Assembly: GCA_041485125.1 (NCBI GenBank)
Contig: JBGPIT010000015.1
Coordinates: 1 to 28,272, forward strand
Source of the DNA: JBGPIT01 sp041485125
GTDB lineage: Bacteria; Desulfobacterota; Binatia; UTPRO1
Direction: 5' to 3'
DNA length: 28,272 bases
Under the pieces are notes generated by a model. It was not told the DNA's origin, ran no database searches, and worked only from the letters and a program-made list of their open reading frames with translations. Shown piece by piece: positions 19,316 through 26,613 of this stretch. How positions within the stretch are numbered: position 1 is the stretch's first letter; each line of letters begins with the position of its first letter. The translations under genes and the position numbers were made by a program.

Positions 19316-19570
19316 CTAGAGAACACGAAGTCGGACGCCTTGTGTCGCCAATTGCCGACCCATTCGTTCTAGCTCGTGGACGATGACGTCCTTGCCCTCT
19401 CCCGAGAACGCTACCTCGAGCTCCACCGAATCCGTATTTCCCCGCCGGCTGCTGCGTGCCGCATCGCAGAGCGCTGCGATGGCATCGGGCGTCGCCTCAC
19501 CCCACACCGAGTACGGTGCAACGCCCAAGTTGCTTTCGCTGGTCTTGATGACGGCGTGGTACATGACCAT
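19316..19570 (-). CDS. Small alpha/beta protein, family copy A
   Basis: An unrecognised 84-aa protein from ATG 19570 (the frame is open to ATG 19666, 116 aa). It is clearly paralogous to the protein at 26666-26929: both read Y.AVI.T..S..G...Y.VWG.ATP.AI..LC.A, then V.L.V...G.GKD.I...L, and end in a beta strand. The pattern suggests a beta-alpha-beta-alpha-beta fold, possibly STAS-like, but that is only a fold guess. The short form is preferred because the paralogue alignment begins at about this Met and because a sigma-54-type promoter at 19673-19688 would start transcription near 19662, inside the long form. A GGGAGGG stretch lies 5' of the ATG but rather far (about 13 nt). It is convergent with nothing and stands alone on the minus strand. 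Confidence 0.7.
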   Translation of the reverse strand: MVMYHAVIKTSESNLGVAPYSVWGEATPDAIAALCDAARSSRRGNTDSVELEVAFSGEGKDVIVHELERMGRQLATQGVRLRVL

Positions 19571-19672
19571 CTGCAGGCCGAGCCCTCCCACAACAACATT
19601 CAAGGGGGGCTCCCGGTTCGCCGAGCTGACATCCAGAATCGCCGCAACGGGTCGCTTCCCCGTCATCTGGTC

Positions 19673-19688
19673 AGCAAGGATCGGGCCG
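19673..19688 (-). promoter_or_regulatory. Putative sigma-54 promoter for the gene at 19316-19570
   Basis: On the minus strand the sequence CGGCCCGATCCTTGCT fits the -24/-12 consensus TGGCACGNNNNTTGCW: GG at 19687-19686 and GC at 19675-19674 with exactly 10 bp between, plus C and CG matches in the first element and TTGCT in the second. Predicted start is about 19662, giving a leader of roughly 90 nt before ATG 19570. The intact sigma-54 activator gene lies about 400 bp away. Confidence 0.5.
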
Positions 19689-20077
19689 TCAACACCGGCA
19701 AACTAAACCTCTGGACCCGCTACTTCGCGGTGTTTCCTTGGCGGAGGGTGGCGGTAATGGGGGACCGAGGGATGCAGGTTCAGCATTGTCATGGTGTCTC
19801 GGTGATCCATCGCGTGCCGATACTGCATTCGCTGGCCTTGACCCGCCGCACGTTCGTGACGCCGCTACGGGACGCAGATCGAGGGTTCGTTGCCACCCTT
19901 TCGTGTCGCTTCTAGAAAGCTCGCTTCTTGAGTTCCGTGGAATTGCCGAGTATGGGTCGTGAGGCCTCGGCGTGTCGCGCTCGTCCGACGATGTCTCCGG
20001 TCCGGCAAGGCTCGATCCGCTGCGGGGTACGCCTCACGATCCTTCTGCAACCTGCGGCAGGGTGATTCCTCTGATCT
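19689..20077. other. Intergenic region upstream of the sigma-54 activator
   Basis: About 390 bp separating divergent genes (small alpha/beta gene on minus, activator on plus). No convincing coding sequence is visible: the short frames on both strands lack SD sites and recognisable content. It must contain the activator promoter, and possibly enhancer sites for it, but I cannot identify a repeated dyad by eye. Confidence 0.4.
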
Positions 20078-21388
20078 GTGCCAGCTAAGCCTACCATCCT
20101 GCTCGTCGAACCGGCCCGCGAGCGCCGCGAGATCATCCGGCAGATCCTCGAGCGGCAGGGCTACCAGGTGGTCGCCGTCGCTTCACCGAACGGTGCGGTG
20201 CCGGCGGTCGCGCGGTCGCGGGTGGCGGTCGCGCTCCTCGATATTCCTGACGCCGGAGCGATGTGGGCGGGTCTCGATACGATCCGGACGCGCCACCCTC
20301 TCGCTGCGGTGATCGCGATGCAGGAGCCTCCGCGTCTCGAGTACGCGGTGGAGGCCATGCGCCGTGGTGCAGCGAACTACGTTGCGAAGTTTCTCGATCC
20401 GGCCGTGCTGCTCGAGACTGTCCGTTCGACGCTTCACGTCGCGGAGGCCGCGAGACCTCTCGCGCTCGCGGAGTTGATCGAGCGGTCCGCGGCAATGCAG
20501 CACCTCATGCAGCAAGTCCGGCGGGTCGGTCCCTCCGAGGCCAACGTCATGTTGTACGGGGAGAGCGGCGTCGGGAAAGAGGTCGTGGCCCGGTACATCC
20601 ACGGGATCAGCCCGCGAGCCACGAAAGAGATCGTGCCCATCAACTGTGCCTCGCTGTCCGAGGACATCTTGGAAAACGAGCTGTTCGGGCACGAGCGCGG
20701 GGCGTTCACCAGCGCGGACGAGGCCAAAGCTGGCGTCTTCGAGCTTGCCGCCGGCGGCACACTCTTCCTCGATGAAGCGGGCGAGATGGGGCTCCGCTGT
20801 CAAGCCAAACTCCTCCGGGTAATCGAACGGAAGGAATTCCGGCGCGTGGGTGGCACGAAGAAGGTGAAAGTGGACCTGCGGATCATCGCGGCCACCAATC
20901 GAGACCTTCCGGCAGCGGTAGCAAGCCGGTTGTTCCGCGAAGACCTGTACTATCGCCTGAGCGTCGTGAGCCTGCGGATCCCGCCGCTTCGAGAGCGGCG
21001 CGAAGTCATCCCAGATATGGCGAAGAGCTTTCTCGCCGAGTTCGCTCCGAGGACCTCTCGCCGTATGCGAGGGATCAGCCCCGAGGCTCTGACCAAGCTG
21101 GTCAACTACGACTGGCCGGGGAATGTGCGAGAGCTCAGAAACGTCCTCGAGAGCTTGGCTCTGACGTCGCTGGGCTCGCGGATCGAGCTCGAGGATCTTC
21201 CATCGACGATACGAGACGCGGAGGCGAAACGCGACGTGGCCATCACCGTCGGCGCCCCGATGGCGGAGATCGAACGCGAGCTCTTTCGAGCCTATATCCG
21301 GGTGTATGGCAGCAAGAAGGGAGCGGCGAAGGCGCTCGAGATCCCCCTGAGAACCTTCCACGCCAAAGCGAAGCGTTGCGGGCTCTGA
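20078..21388 (+). CDS. Sigma-54-dependent response-regulator-type activator with atypical receiver
   Basis: An NtrC-family activator of 436 aa: receiver-like domain (1-120), AAA+ domain (about 133-365) and Fis-type helix-turn-helix (about 392-436, AEIERELF...[16 protein letters not shown]). The AAA+ part is complete: Walker A GESGVGKE (161-168), Walker B GTLFLDE (227-233), FREDLYYRL, and the R-finger/sensor WPGNVREL. Two deviations are visible. The sigma-54 contact loop reads GAFTSA (208-213) instead of GAFTGA. The receiver keeps the phospho-acceptor position Asp55 and Lys104 but has Glu-Pro (11-12) in place of the Mg-binding acidic pair and lacks the Thr/Ser after strand 4 (AMQEP). Phosphorylation is therefore doubtful, and no kinase gene is nearby. 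The start is GTG 20078. It probably controls the sigma-54-like promoters around it. Confidence 0.93.
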   Translation: MPAKPTILLVEPARERREIIRQILERQGYQVVAVASPNGAVPAVARSRVAVALLDIPDAGAMWAGLDTIRTRHPLAAVIAMQEPPRLEYAVEAMRRGAANYVAKFLDPAVLLETVRSTLHVAEAARPLALAELIERSAAMQHLMQQVRRVGPSEANVMLYGESGVGKEVVARYIHGISPRATKEIVPINCASLSEDILENELFGHERGAFTSADEAKAGVFELAAGGTLFLDEAGEMGLRCQAKLLRVIERKEFRRVGGTKKVKVDLRIIAATNRDLPAAVASRLFREDLYYRLSVVSLRIPPLRERREVIPDMAKSFLAEFAPRTSRRMRGISPEALTKLVNYDWPGNVRELRNVLESLALTSLGSRIELEDLPSTIRDAEAKRDVAITVGAPMAEIERELFRAYIRVYGSKKGAAKALEIPLRTFHAKAKRCGL

Positions 21389-21560
21389 CGGCGCATGGGG
21401 ACGCGCAGTCCTCACATCGGTAGCGGACGGAGATGTCGATTCGGCACTCGGATGATCCCCGTCGCCCAGCGGATTGCCGAAACGGCACTACGCCGACCGT
21501 CGAGTGGAACTCGAATCCCTAAGTTCTTGCGCTTGCAGGGGAGCGTTGCGCCGGCCGGCG

Positions 21561-21576
21561 TGGCGAGGTGCTTGCT
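21561..21576 (+). promoter_or_regulatory. Putative sigma-54 promoter for cluster 1
   Basis: TGGCGAGGTGCTTGCT matches TGGC..G....TTGCW, with GG (21562-21563) and GC (21574-21575) separated by exactly 10 bp. It is the best match in the window. It lies 172 bp after the stop of the sigma-54 activator and just ahead of the TYCLL/alpha-beta/pentapeptide gene set. Predicted transcription start is about 21587, almost at the ATG 21589, so the first gene would be nearly leaderless or start further downstream. Confidence 0.55.
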
Positions 21577-21588
21577 AGATGCACCGAC

Positions 21589-21843
21589 ATGCGGAGAGAC
21601 CTGCATGCTCAGAACACGAAGCGCCCAATCTGGGTGCATATCGCTTCGGCCAATCTCGCCAAGCTCACGCGCGTCCGCGCAACCACGGGCCTACCGCCGG
21701 AGCTGATCACCTACTGTCTCCTCAAAGAGCACGGGCCACGAGTGGTGCCCTGCGGCGACTGGATCTATTGCGCGTGGTTGGTCCCCGACGGTCGGATCGC
21801 TCGTACGAGCTGCGGATATGAAGACGATCAATCAGAGGGATGA
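21589..21843 (+). CDS. Small TYCLL-motif protein (cluster 1)
   Basis: An unrecognised 84-aa protein. Its core GLPPELITYCLL, then P.VVPC, then W.YCAW.VPDG, is closely matched by residues 74-106 of the larger protein at 24350-25159 (GLPLELVTYCLL, P.IVPC, WLYCAW.VP), so both carry the same short domain with three conserved Cys. The start is uncertain: the frame is open to GTG 21568, but that codon lies inside the sigma-54-like promoter, so ATG 21589 or GTG 21634 is more likely. None has a good SD. The 3' end overlaps the next gene by 26 bp, indicating coupled translation. No function can be assigned. Confidence 0.62.
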   Translation: MRRDLHAQNTKRPIWVHIASANLAKLTRVRATTGLPPELITYCLLKEHGPRVVPCGDWIYCAWLVPDGRIARTSCGYEDDQSEG

Positions 21844-22156
21844 GCGAGGGCTCGCGGTGCGAGAACCTCGCCGCAAAGGAAACCGAGGCGGCACGATCTA
21901 TCAAGCCCTGCTGATGACGGCAGCCTCAGGTGTCATGAGCGACAGGGAGCCGCACTACTCGTTGCGCGGAGAATTGACGGCAGACGGAATACGGCGACTG
22001 TACGAATTGGCGATCGGACTGCGTCAATTCGAAGGTGGCACAGTACGCCTCGAAGTGAGGGTGATGGGCGGGAGACGAGAAGGGCTGGTATCGGAAGTGC
22101 GACGCAAGCTCCTGCCCCTCGCGTCGCACGGAATCGCCGTCGAAGTGCTTGCGTGA
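21818..22156 (+). CDS. Small alpha/beta protein, family copy B
   Basis: Unrecognised, 112 aa from ATG 21818; GTG 21857, with GAGGG upstream, is an alternative start. From residue 28 the pattern YQALLMT...HYSLRGELTADGIRRLYELA, V.LEV...G, then LLPLASHGIAVEVL follows that of the proteins at 19316-19570 and 26666-26929 (Y.AVI.T...Y.VWG.ATP.AI..L, V.L.V...G, LATQGV.L.VL), though it is the most diverged copy and lacks the GKD motif. The N-terminal 27 residues are basic and probably unstructured. It sits between the TYCLL gene (26-bp overlap) and the pentapeptide gene 33 bp downstream, forming a three-gene unit. Confidence 0.66.
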   Translation: MKTINQRDERGLAVREPRRKGNRGGTIYQALLMTAASGVMSDREPHYSLRGELTADGIRRLYELAIGLRQFEGGTVRLEVRVMGGRREGLVSEVRRKLLPLASHGIAVEVLA

Positions 22157-22189
22157 CGGAATGCTCGATTGACAACAAGGAGAGACGTG

Positions 22190-22648
22190 ATGGCCACCAA
22201 CCGACACAGTGAAAAGAGGAGTCCGCGCGTCGAGGAAGACCAGTCTTCTCGGGGGAGCGCGCCGGAACCACGTGGCCGGGTACGGGCCACGCCGGCGACG
22301 CGTCAGAAGCGAGCGCAACAGATCATCGCTTCGTTACGTCGGAGAGAGGGTGTTCCGGGGGCGGATTTGCGCTCGATGTGGTTCTGCTTCTGGAATCTCT
22401 CCGGCATCGATCTGCGACGTGTGGATTTCCGGAGCGCCAACCTGAGCCACGCGAATCTGCGGGGGAGCGATCTCCGGGGTGCCGACCTGCGCTTTGCTAC
22501 CTTGGTGGGGGCCAACCTGCGAGCCGCGGAGCTCGAGGGCGCGACGCTCTCCGATGCGCTCGTAAAGGGCGCCGATTGCAAGGAGGTCGTGGGGCTGAGC
22601 GTACAGCAGCTCGAGGTTCTCAGGCGGGGCGGGGCCCTCGTGGACTGA
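22190..22648 (+). CDS. Pentapeptide-repeat protein (cluster 1)
   Basis: A 152-aa soluble protein. Residues 1-45 are basic and polar. From about residue 52 to 125 there is an A(D/N)LXX array (GADLRSM, GIDLRRV, DFRSANL, HANLRGS, DLRGADL, RFATLVG, ANLRAAE, LEGATLS), the signature of the right-handed quadrilateral beta-helix. It ends in GLSVQQLEVLRRGGALVD, a tail matched in the paralogue at 25247. Pentapeptide proteins have varied roles (gyrase protection, scaffolds), and none can be chosen here. The start is firm: ATG 22190 is preceded by AAGGAG (22177-22182) with 7-bp spacing. Confidence 0.85.
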   Translation: MATNRHSEKRSPRVEEDQSSRGSAPEPRGRVRATPATRQKRAQQIIASLRRREGVPGADLRSMWFCFWNLSGIDLRRVDFRSANLSHANLRGSDLRGADLRFATLVGANLRAAELEGATLSDALVKGADCKEVVGLSVQQLEVLRRGGALVD

Positions 22649-22754
22649 TCTCCTGACAAAGCAAACGACGCGGACCCCGGCGCGCTCGAGAGCGCATTGG
22701 AGCGGCGGCGACGCGACCGGGAGCCAATGACGCCCCGGGCACATCGGCGGCAGT

Positions 22755-22770
22755 CGGCAGCCTGTTTGCC
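22755..22770 (+). promoter_or_regulatory. Putative sigma-54 promoter upstream of the chimeric Enzyme I-like ORF
   Basis: CGGCAGCCTGTTTGCC has GGCA at the -24 element and TTGC at the -12 element, with the GG and GC dinucleotides (22756-22757 and 22768-22769) 10 bp apart. The match is weaker than at 21561 because the flanking positions differ. The predicted start near 22781 is 14 bp before the ATG at 22795, a sensible position. Confidence 0.33.
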
Positions 22771-22794
22771 GTCCATCCTCACGAGCAGGAGTCT

Positions 22795-23304
22795 ATGGAC
22801 CGGGCGATTGCAGTAATCCGTGGCGACGGTATTGGCCCGGAAATAATGGTGGAGGTGCCCTCGGCGTTGCTTTCGATTCCCGCTCTTTCCCGTTATGTGG
22901 ATTTCTTCTCGATTGGCACAAACGACCTCACCCAATACCTGCTGGCGGTGGACAGGAACAATCCCAACGTTGCGCACTTGTACAACCATCTGGACCCCGC
23001 GGTCATCCGAGCGCTGCGCGGCGTAATTCGTGATGCTCGGCGCTGCGGCAAGCCGGTGAGCGTTTGCGGCGAGATGGCCGCCGATCCCGGCTCGGCGATC
23101 CTCCTCCTTGGCATGGGTTTGGGAACGTTCAGCATGAGCGCGTCCGCGGTTCTGCGGATCAAGTGGGTGATCAGGAGCTTCTCAAGCCAGCGCGCGAAAC
23201 AAGTCCTCTACCGTGCCATGCGAATGGAGAGCGCCGAAACCGTCCGGAAGATGCTGGATGACGAACTGGGCCGCGCCGGATTGGGCGAACTTGTCTTGGC
23301 GTGA
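22795..23304 (+). CDS. Chimeric ORF: dehydrogenase-like N-terminus fused to the C-terminal part of PTS Enzyme I (PtsP-like)
   Basis: A 169-aa intact frame. Residues 2-18 (DRAIAVIRGDGIGPEIM) are the NAD(P)-site start of an isocitrate/3-isopropylmalate dehydrogenase. From residue 18 the sequence switches abruptly to Enzyme I: MVEVPSAL, DFFSIGTNDLTQYLLAVDR, HLYNHLDPAVIRALR, SVCGEMAADP with the catalytic Cys equivalent, and LGMGLGTFSMSA, ending at the natural Enzyme I C-terminus. The swivelling His domain and most of the PEP-binding barrel are missing, so PEP phosphotransfer is not expected. It is either a pseudogene made by deletion fusion or a small new protein. ATG 22795 has AGGAG upstream, though only 3 bp away. 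Codon use is less GC-rich than in the flanking chromosome. Confidence 0.75.
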   Translation: MDRAIAVIRGDGIGPEIMVEVPSALLSIPALSRYVDFFSIGTNDLTQYLLAVDRNNPNVAHLYNHLDPAVIRALRGVIRDARRCGKPVSVCGEMAADPGSAILLLGMGLGTFSMSASAVLRIKWVIRSFSSQRAKQVLYRAMRMESAETVRKMLDDELGRAGLGELVLA

Positions 23305-23449
23305 GTGCGCCACATTGTTCGTTTGCACGGAACCAGGGTTAGCAAGTCTCTCGGTCGTGGACTTTGAACGCGGTGCCGATCGTGCTCGCCGTCCGGGTGT
23401 AGAGACATTCGTCGAGACCATCGAGCGGCTCGCGGTGAGCTTCGCCGGT

Positions 23450-23780
23450 GTGTCGATGGTCCTCTTTAGTTGTCGAGCGATCACGTGTGCGGCTTGGGGC
23501 CATTGGGGCCTGCCGCTCAATTGCGCATCATTGTCAGACGACCTCCTGGAAAACGAACTCTTCGGGCATGAGCGCGGTGCCTTTAATTTACCAGCGCGAA
23601 CGAGCAGAAGACGGGCGTTTTCGAGCTCGCCGATACCGGGACGCTCTTTCTCGACGAAGTTGGCGAGATGGGGCTTCGTTGTCAGGCAAAGGTGCTTCGC
23701 GCGATCGAGCGGCAGGAGTTCCGCCGAGTTGGGGGTACTACAGAAGACCAACGGTGGGACAGTCCACGATGCAGATATCG
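23450..23780 (+). pseudogene. Broken copy of a sigma-54 activator AAA+ domain
   Basis: A fragment paralogous to the AAA+ core of the activator at 20078-21388. [25 protein letters not shown] runs from 23510 (positions 23510-23584), then the frame is lost by a short insertion at the GAFTGA-type loop (TTTAATTTACCAGC). Reading resumes in another frame as [31 protein letters not shown] and RQEFRRVGG up to about 23740. Walker A is eroded, and everything beyond the Walker B region, plus receiver and HTH, is missing. It lies in the same relative place in cluster 2 as the intact activator in cluster 1. Between its end and 24089 I see no gene. Confidence 0.82.
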
Positions 23781-23950
23781 CATCCTCTGCCGCGAGGCGG
23801 AGGCTTAGAGTGCAGAATCGGCAATTTAGGACCCCTATCGTACACCATACGAGTGCTGACATGGCATCACGGAGAAACCGAACTCCATCCAAGTAGCGGC
23901 AAAAAGCGCCGGCGCAGCGATCCCGTTATCAGTTGGGCTCAACGTTGGCG

Positions 23951-23966
23951 TGGTCTGACTGTTGCT
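23951..23966 (+). promoter_or_regulatory. Putative sigma-54 promoter upstream of the small Cys-containing protein
   Basis: TGGTCTGACTGTTGCT has TGG and G in the -24 element and TTGCT in the -12 element, with GG (23952-23953) and GC (23964-23965) 10 bp apart. The predicted start near 23977 leaves a leader of about 113 nt before ATG 24090. It lies in otherwise non-coding DNA after the activator remnant. Confidence 0.38.
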
Positions 23967-24089
23967 TGACATCAGTATGGAACGGCACCGAGGCGTGGTG
24001 TCGCCACAAGCGCAAACGAACAGAGAGTACGCGGCGCGTGAGGATGAAGGTGGCCTTGCACACCCGACGCGCGCCGAAGGAGCGTGACA

Positions 24090-24296
24090 ATGGCGAACTT
24101 CATCTATCAGTGTGCGGTCAACAGTTCCCACCCAAAGCGGGAACATTCTTGGGCCCCAGGCGCGACGCCGTCGTGCTGCGGGAAGCCGATGATCATGGCA
24201 TCTGTGTCGCAACCCGCAAATCCCCCGGACGCACGCCATGCGGTTCAGCCGCGTAATGGAACGACGCGCGGGATGGCTGAGACGCATAAGAGGTAG
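24090..24296 (+). CDS. Small Cys-containing, possible zinc-binding protein
   Basis: A 68-aa protein. ATG 24090 is preceded by AAGGAG (24077-24082) with 7-bp spacing, the best ribosome-binding site in this part of the window, which argues that it is expressed. The sequence has one Cys near the N-terminus (FIYQCAVN) and a CCGKPM motif at residues 29-34; CCGKPM is typical of small zinc-ribbon or rubredoxin-like proteins. With only three Cys, metal ligation would need a His or dimerisation. The tail from residue 40 is low-complexity and polar. It lies between the broken activator and the TYCLL/CorA-like gene. Confidence 0.66.
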   Translation: MANFIYQCAVNSSHPKREHSWAPGATPSCCGKPMIMASVSQPANPPDARHAVQPRNGTTRGMAETHKR

Positions 24297-24349
24297 CCGG
24301 ATGCGAGTCGCGTCGCAGCGCGGATCATAGCGGTCGCACTGGCTGGCCA

Positions 24350-25159
24350 ATGAAACGATCATCCGAGACCTCGCCGCGTTCGTGCCTTCAGTCCCAGGAG
24401 ACCCAGAGTTGTGACGAAGTACCACACGTGTCACCGACGAACATTGCAGTAAATCCGATCTTGCGCAGGAGCCGTCCAGTCACGCGAACCGGAGAGACAT
24501 CGCGGGCGAGATGGATGGATGTTCCGATGGTGGACCGCGGCGCGTTCGGGGACATAGGACGGCACATAGGTCTTCCGCTTGAACTCGTCACATACTGCCT
24601 CCTGAATCAGCGCAGGCCGAAAATTGTCCCATGTGCTACATGGCTTTACTGCGCATGGCAGGTTCCCGTCTGCTCACGGGTACAGGACCCGTCCCCTGAT
24701 CAACTGTCCTTTCGAATGCATGAGATCAAGGTGTGCCTCGGTCCGACTGCGATTGTGACCGTTCACCGGCCGAGTTGCCGTTTCCAGCCGCTATTGGATA
24801 CTCTTCTCCAAGACGCGCCGGCGTTGGTGCGTGAAAGCCCCGCCACTCTGCTCGTGAGTTTGGCAGTCCGCGCGAGCGACGCGTACATATCCGCATACGA
24901 GCAATTAGTGACCGGGATGGGACAGGAGATGCCGAAGCGCCGATTTCATGGTCGCCGTCTATCGCGCTACGTCTCCGGGGCAGTACTGATGCTTTCTCGG
25001 TATTTCCATGAACATCGTGAGTCGATTGCGACGTTGACCTCACGCGCCCCGCGATGGCTCGGTTCGGCGGATATCGATCAACTAACCTGTCTGGTCGCGC
25101 GCCTCAATGAGGAGCCGATGGGCAGGTACCGAGTCGGCATGCCACCGTTGCAACCGTGA
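24350..25159 (+). CDS. TYCLL-domain protein with CorA-like cytosolic domain, no membrane segments
   Basis: A 269-aa protein, or 214 aa if it starts at ATG 24515. Residues 74-106 (GLPLELVTYCLL...VPCATWLYCAWQVP) match the small protein at 21589-21843. From about residue 125 the sequence resembles the cytosolic part of CorA-family divalent cation channels: FRMHEIKVCLGPTAIVTVHR, PATLLVSLAVRASDAYISAYEQL and a basic helical stretch with RRLSRYVSGAVLML. The two CorA transmembrane helices and the GMN motif are absent, and the protein stops where they would begin. It is therefore not a transporter as it stands; it may be a sensor or a truncated relic. No SD precedes ATG 24350. The CorA likeness is by pattern only. 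Confidence 0.6.
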   Translation: MKRSSETSPRSCLQSQETQSCDEVPHVSPTNIAVNPILRRSRPVTRTGETSRARWMDVPMVDRGAFGDIGRHIGLPLELVTYCLLNQRRPKIVPCATWLYCAWQVPVCSRVQDPSPDQLSFRMHEIKVCLGPTAIVTVHRPSCRFQPLLDTLLQDAPALVRESPATLLVSLAVRASDAYISAYEQLVTGMGQEMPKRRFHGRRLSRYVSGAVLMLSRYFHEHRESIATLTSRAPRWLGSADIDQLTCLVARLNEEPMGRYRVGMPPLQP

Positions 25160-25246
25160 GCGAGCGATCTGATCGATGACCTGCGTTGACCCTGTCGGGA
25201 CATCGCGTGGTTCGGACTTCTCCAACGTGACCGGAAAGATGCGAGC

Positions 25247-25678
25247 ATGTGCGACATGGTACACACTCAGGTGAACAGTCCCGGCCGGCTTCGCATTTTG
25301 ACAAATCAAGAAAAGGCGACCTGTCTGTGCGCAGCGGCCCTACAGGGTCGCAGGTTTACAGGTGTCGACTTGACTGATGTAGTTTTTGCCCGATCCGACT
25401 GTAGCGATACCCGGTTCGTCGATGTCGATCTATCCCGCGCTGACTTCAGAGCCGCACTCCTGACGAGGTCTTGGTTTGTCTTATGCGATCTCTCCGACGC
25501 GCAATTCGACTATGCAGCTTTGACGGGTTCGTACTTCGTGGGCTGCAGGGGCATCTCGCCCGAGGTCCTTCTGGCGTTCCGCAATCGCGGCGCGATGATA
25601 TGGAGCCGCGCTGGCTCCCTGACATCGAGCGGCTGGGACGACAGCTTGGGAAATGGCGCTTCCGTGGAGCGCCGTTGA
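25247..25678 (+). CDS. Pentapeptide-repeat protein (cluster 2)
   Basis: A 143-aa protein. A repeat region at about residues 31-100 has the A(D/N)(L/F)XX spacing (GRRFTGVDLTDVVF, DTRFVDVDLSRADFRAALL, DLSDAQFDYAALTGSYF), giving a short beta-helix of about three coils. The tail GISPEVLLAFRNRGAMIW matches GLSVQQLEVLRRGGALVD of the protein at 22190, so the two are paralogues. The array is more diverged than in cluster 1. The last ~25 residues are Ser/Gly-rich. It ends in TGA overlapping a possible TTG start of the TPR gene. Confidence 0.76.
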   Translation: MCDMVHTQVNSPGRLRILTNQEKATCLCAAALQGRRFTGVDLTDVVFARSDCSDTRFVDVDLSRADFRAALLTRSWFVLCDLSDAQFDYAALTGSYFVGCRGISPEVLLAFRNRGAMIWSRAGSLTSSGWDDSLGNGASVERR

Positions 25679-26574
25679 AGAGCAAGGAGCCATCAACCCC
25701 AAAGGTCAACGGTACGCTCGTGTCGCAACAGCCCGCACCAAGACTGCCGAACGATGCTAGCGGTGAGCGAGGGCCAAAGCGTCTTTTGAATCAACGCGGT
25801 GGCGACGTGCGTCGTCTGCACGCGCATGCGGCGGGCATAGCGCAGACGGCGGCGGCTCTGGAAATCACGCGAGAGAGTGGCATTCATTCTAAGCCGTCGA
25901 TCGAGCAAATGACGAGGAAGATGCTGAACATCGTGATTCACAAGGCGGATCACGAACGAGACGACATCGGGCACCTATTTCGCGATGCATGCGACGCTCG
26001 CGAGCTCCGCCGTCACCTACGCACATATCTGGGTGTGACGCTCAGTATCATTCGAGTGCGCATCGAGGCATCGCAGCTGAAGGTTTGTGTCGCATCTTCT
26101 GACTTCGAGGAAAGACGAAGCGACGAGCGTGTGCGCATCGCCACTCGCCTTGCCGCGCGCGGGCACCGGCAGGCGGCGATGGATCAGCTTCAGAACGCGC
26201 TGACATTGTTTCCACTCAACGGGGCCGCGTTGAGCAGGCTCGGTCAAGCGTACTATGCACGTGCCGAGTATGCGGAAGCCATGAGGTTGTTCGTGCGTGC
26301 GACTGAGGTGCTGAGCGACGACTCGGCGCCGCTCCGGGCGCTTGGCACGATCTGTCTACGGACACGTGAGCTAGGGAAGTCCCTCCGATACTTCCGGCGT
26401 GCAGTTATTGTAGACCCCAGTGATCAGGCGGCTCGCTTTGCAGTCGGCGTCCTGCGGGAGCACATTGCGGGCAAAACAGCACCATCTATGCGCGCTGTCG
26501 TCGGCATACATATCCACGGACACCATAGCAGTCATCATCGCAATCGCGAGCGCGTCGTCGTACCGCGCCATTGA
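25675..26574 (+). CDS. TPR-repeat protein
   Basis: A protein of 299 aa from TTG 25675, chosen because it overlaps the preceding stop as TTGA and has GGAG five bases upstream; the frame is open further 5' to 25471 but that part shadows the pentapeptide gene. Residues 1-90 are polar and unrecognised; residues 90-155 form a charged segment (MTRKMLNIVIHKADHERDDIGHL as a region) of mixed helix and strand. Residues about 160-270 hold three tetratricopeptide repeats (AARGHRQAAMDQLQNALTLFP, LGQAYYARAEYAEAMRLF, LGTICLRTRELGKSLRYF). The C-terminus is His/Arg-rich. TPRs imply a protein-interaction role; the partner is unknown, though the small alpha/beta protein encoded next is a candidate. Confidence 0.68.
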   Translation: MKSKEPSTPKVNGTLVSQQPAPRLPNDASGERGPKRLLNQRGGDVRRLHAHAAGIAQTAAALEITRESGIHSKPSIEQMTRKMLNIVIHKADHERDDIGHLFRDACDARELRRHLRTYLGVTLSIIRVRIEASQLKVCVASSDFEERRSDERVRIATRLAARGHRQAAMDQLQNALTLFPLNGAALSRLGQAYYARAEYAEAMRLFVRATEVLSDDSAPLRALGTICLRTRELGKSLRYFRRAVIVDPSDQAARFAVGVLREHIAGKTAPSMRAVVGIHIHGHHSSHHRNRERVVVPRH

Positions 26575-26613
26575 GGAACTCGCACTGCGGCTCAGCGGCG
26601 GCGACTTGCAGCA

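Noticed and set aside
19376..19915. 179-codon plus-strand frame
   Set aside because: Overlaps the alpha/beta family gene on the minus strand, which has paralogue support; the plus product has no recognisable features.
20003..20018. Minus-strand sigma-54-like match (CGGATCGAGCCTTGCC)
   Set aside because: Only the GG/GC spacing and half of the consensus fit, and the nearest downstream gene on that strand is over 400 bp away and has a better site at 19673-19688.
22356..22371. Sigma-54-like spacing (CGGGGGCGGATTTGCG)
   Set aside because: Lies inside the pentapeptide coding region with a poor -24 element; taken as a chance hit.
23805..23860. IS21-end-like phrase around GGCAATTTAGGACC
   Set aside because: Single copy with no partner end or transposase; resemblance too short to support a feature.
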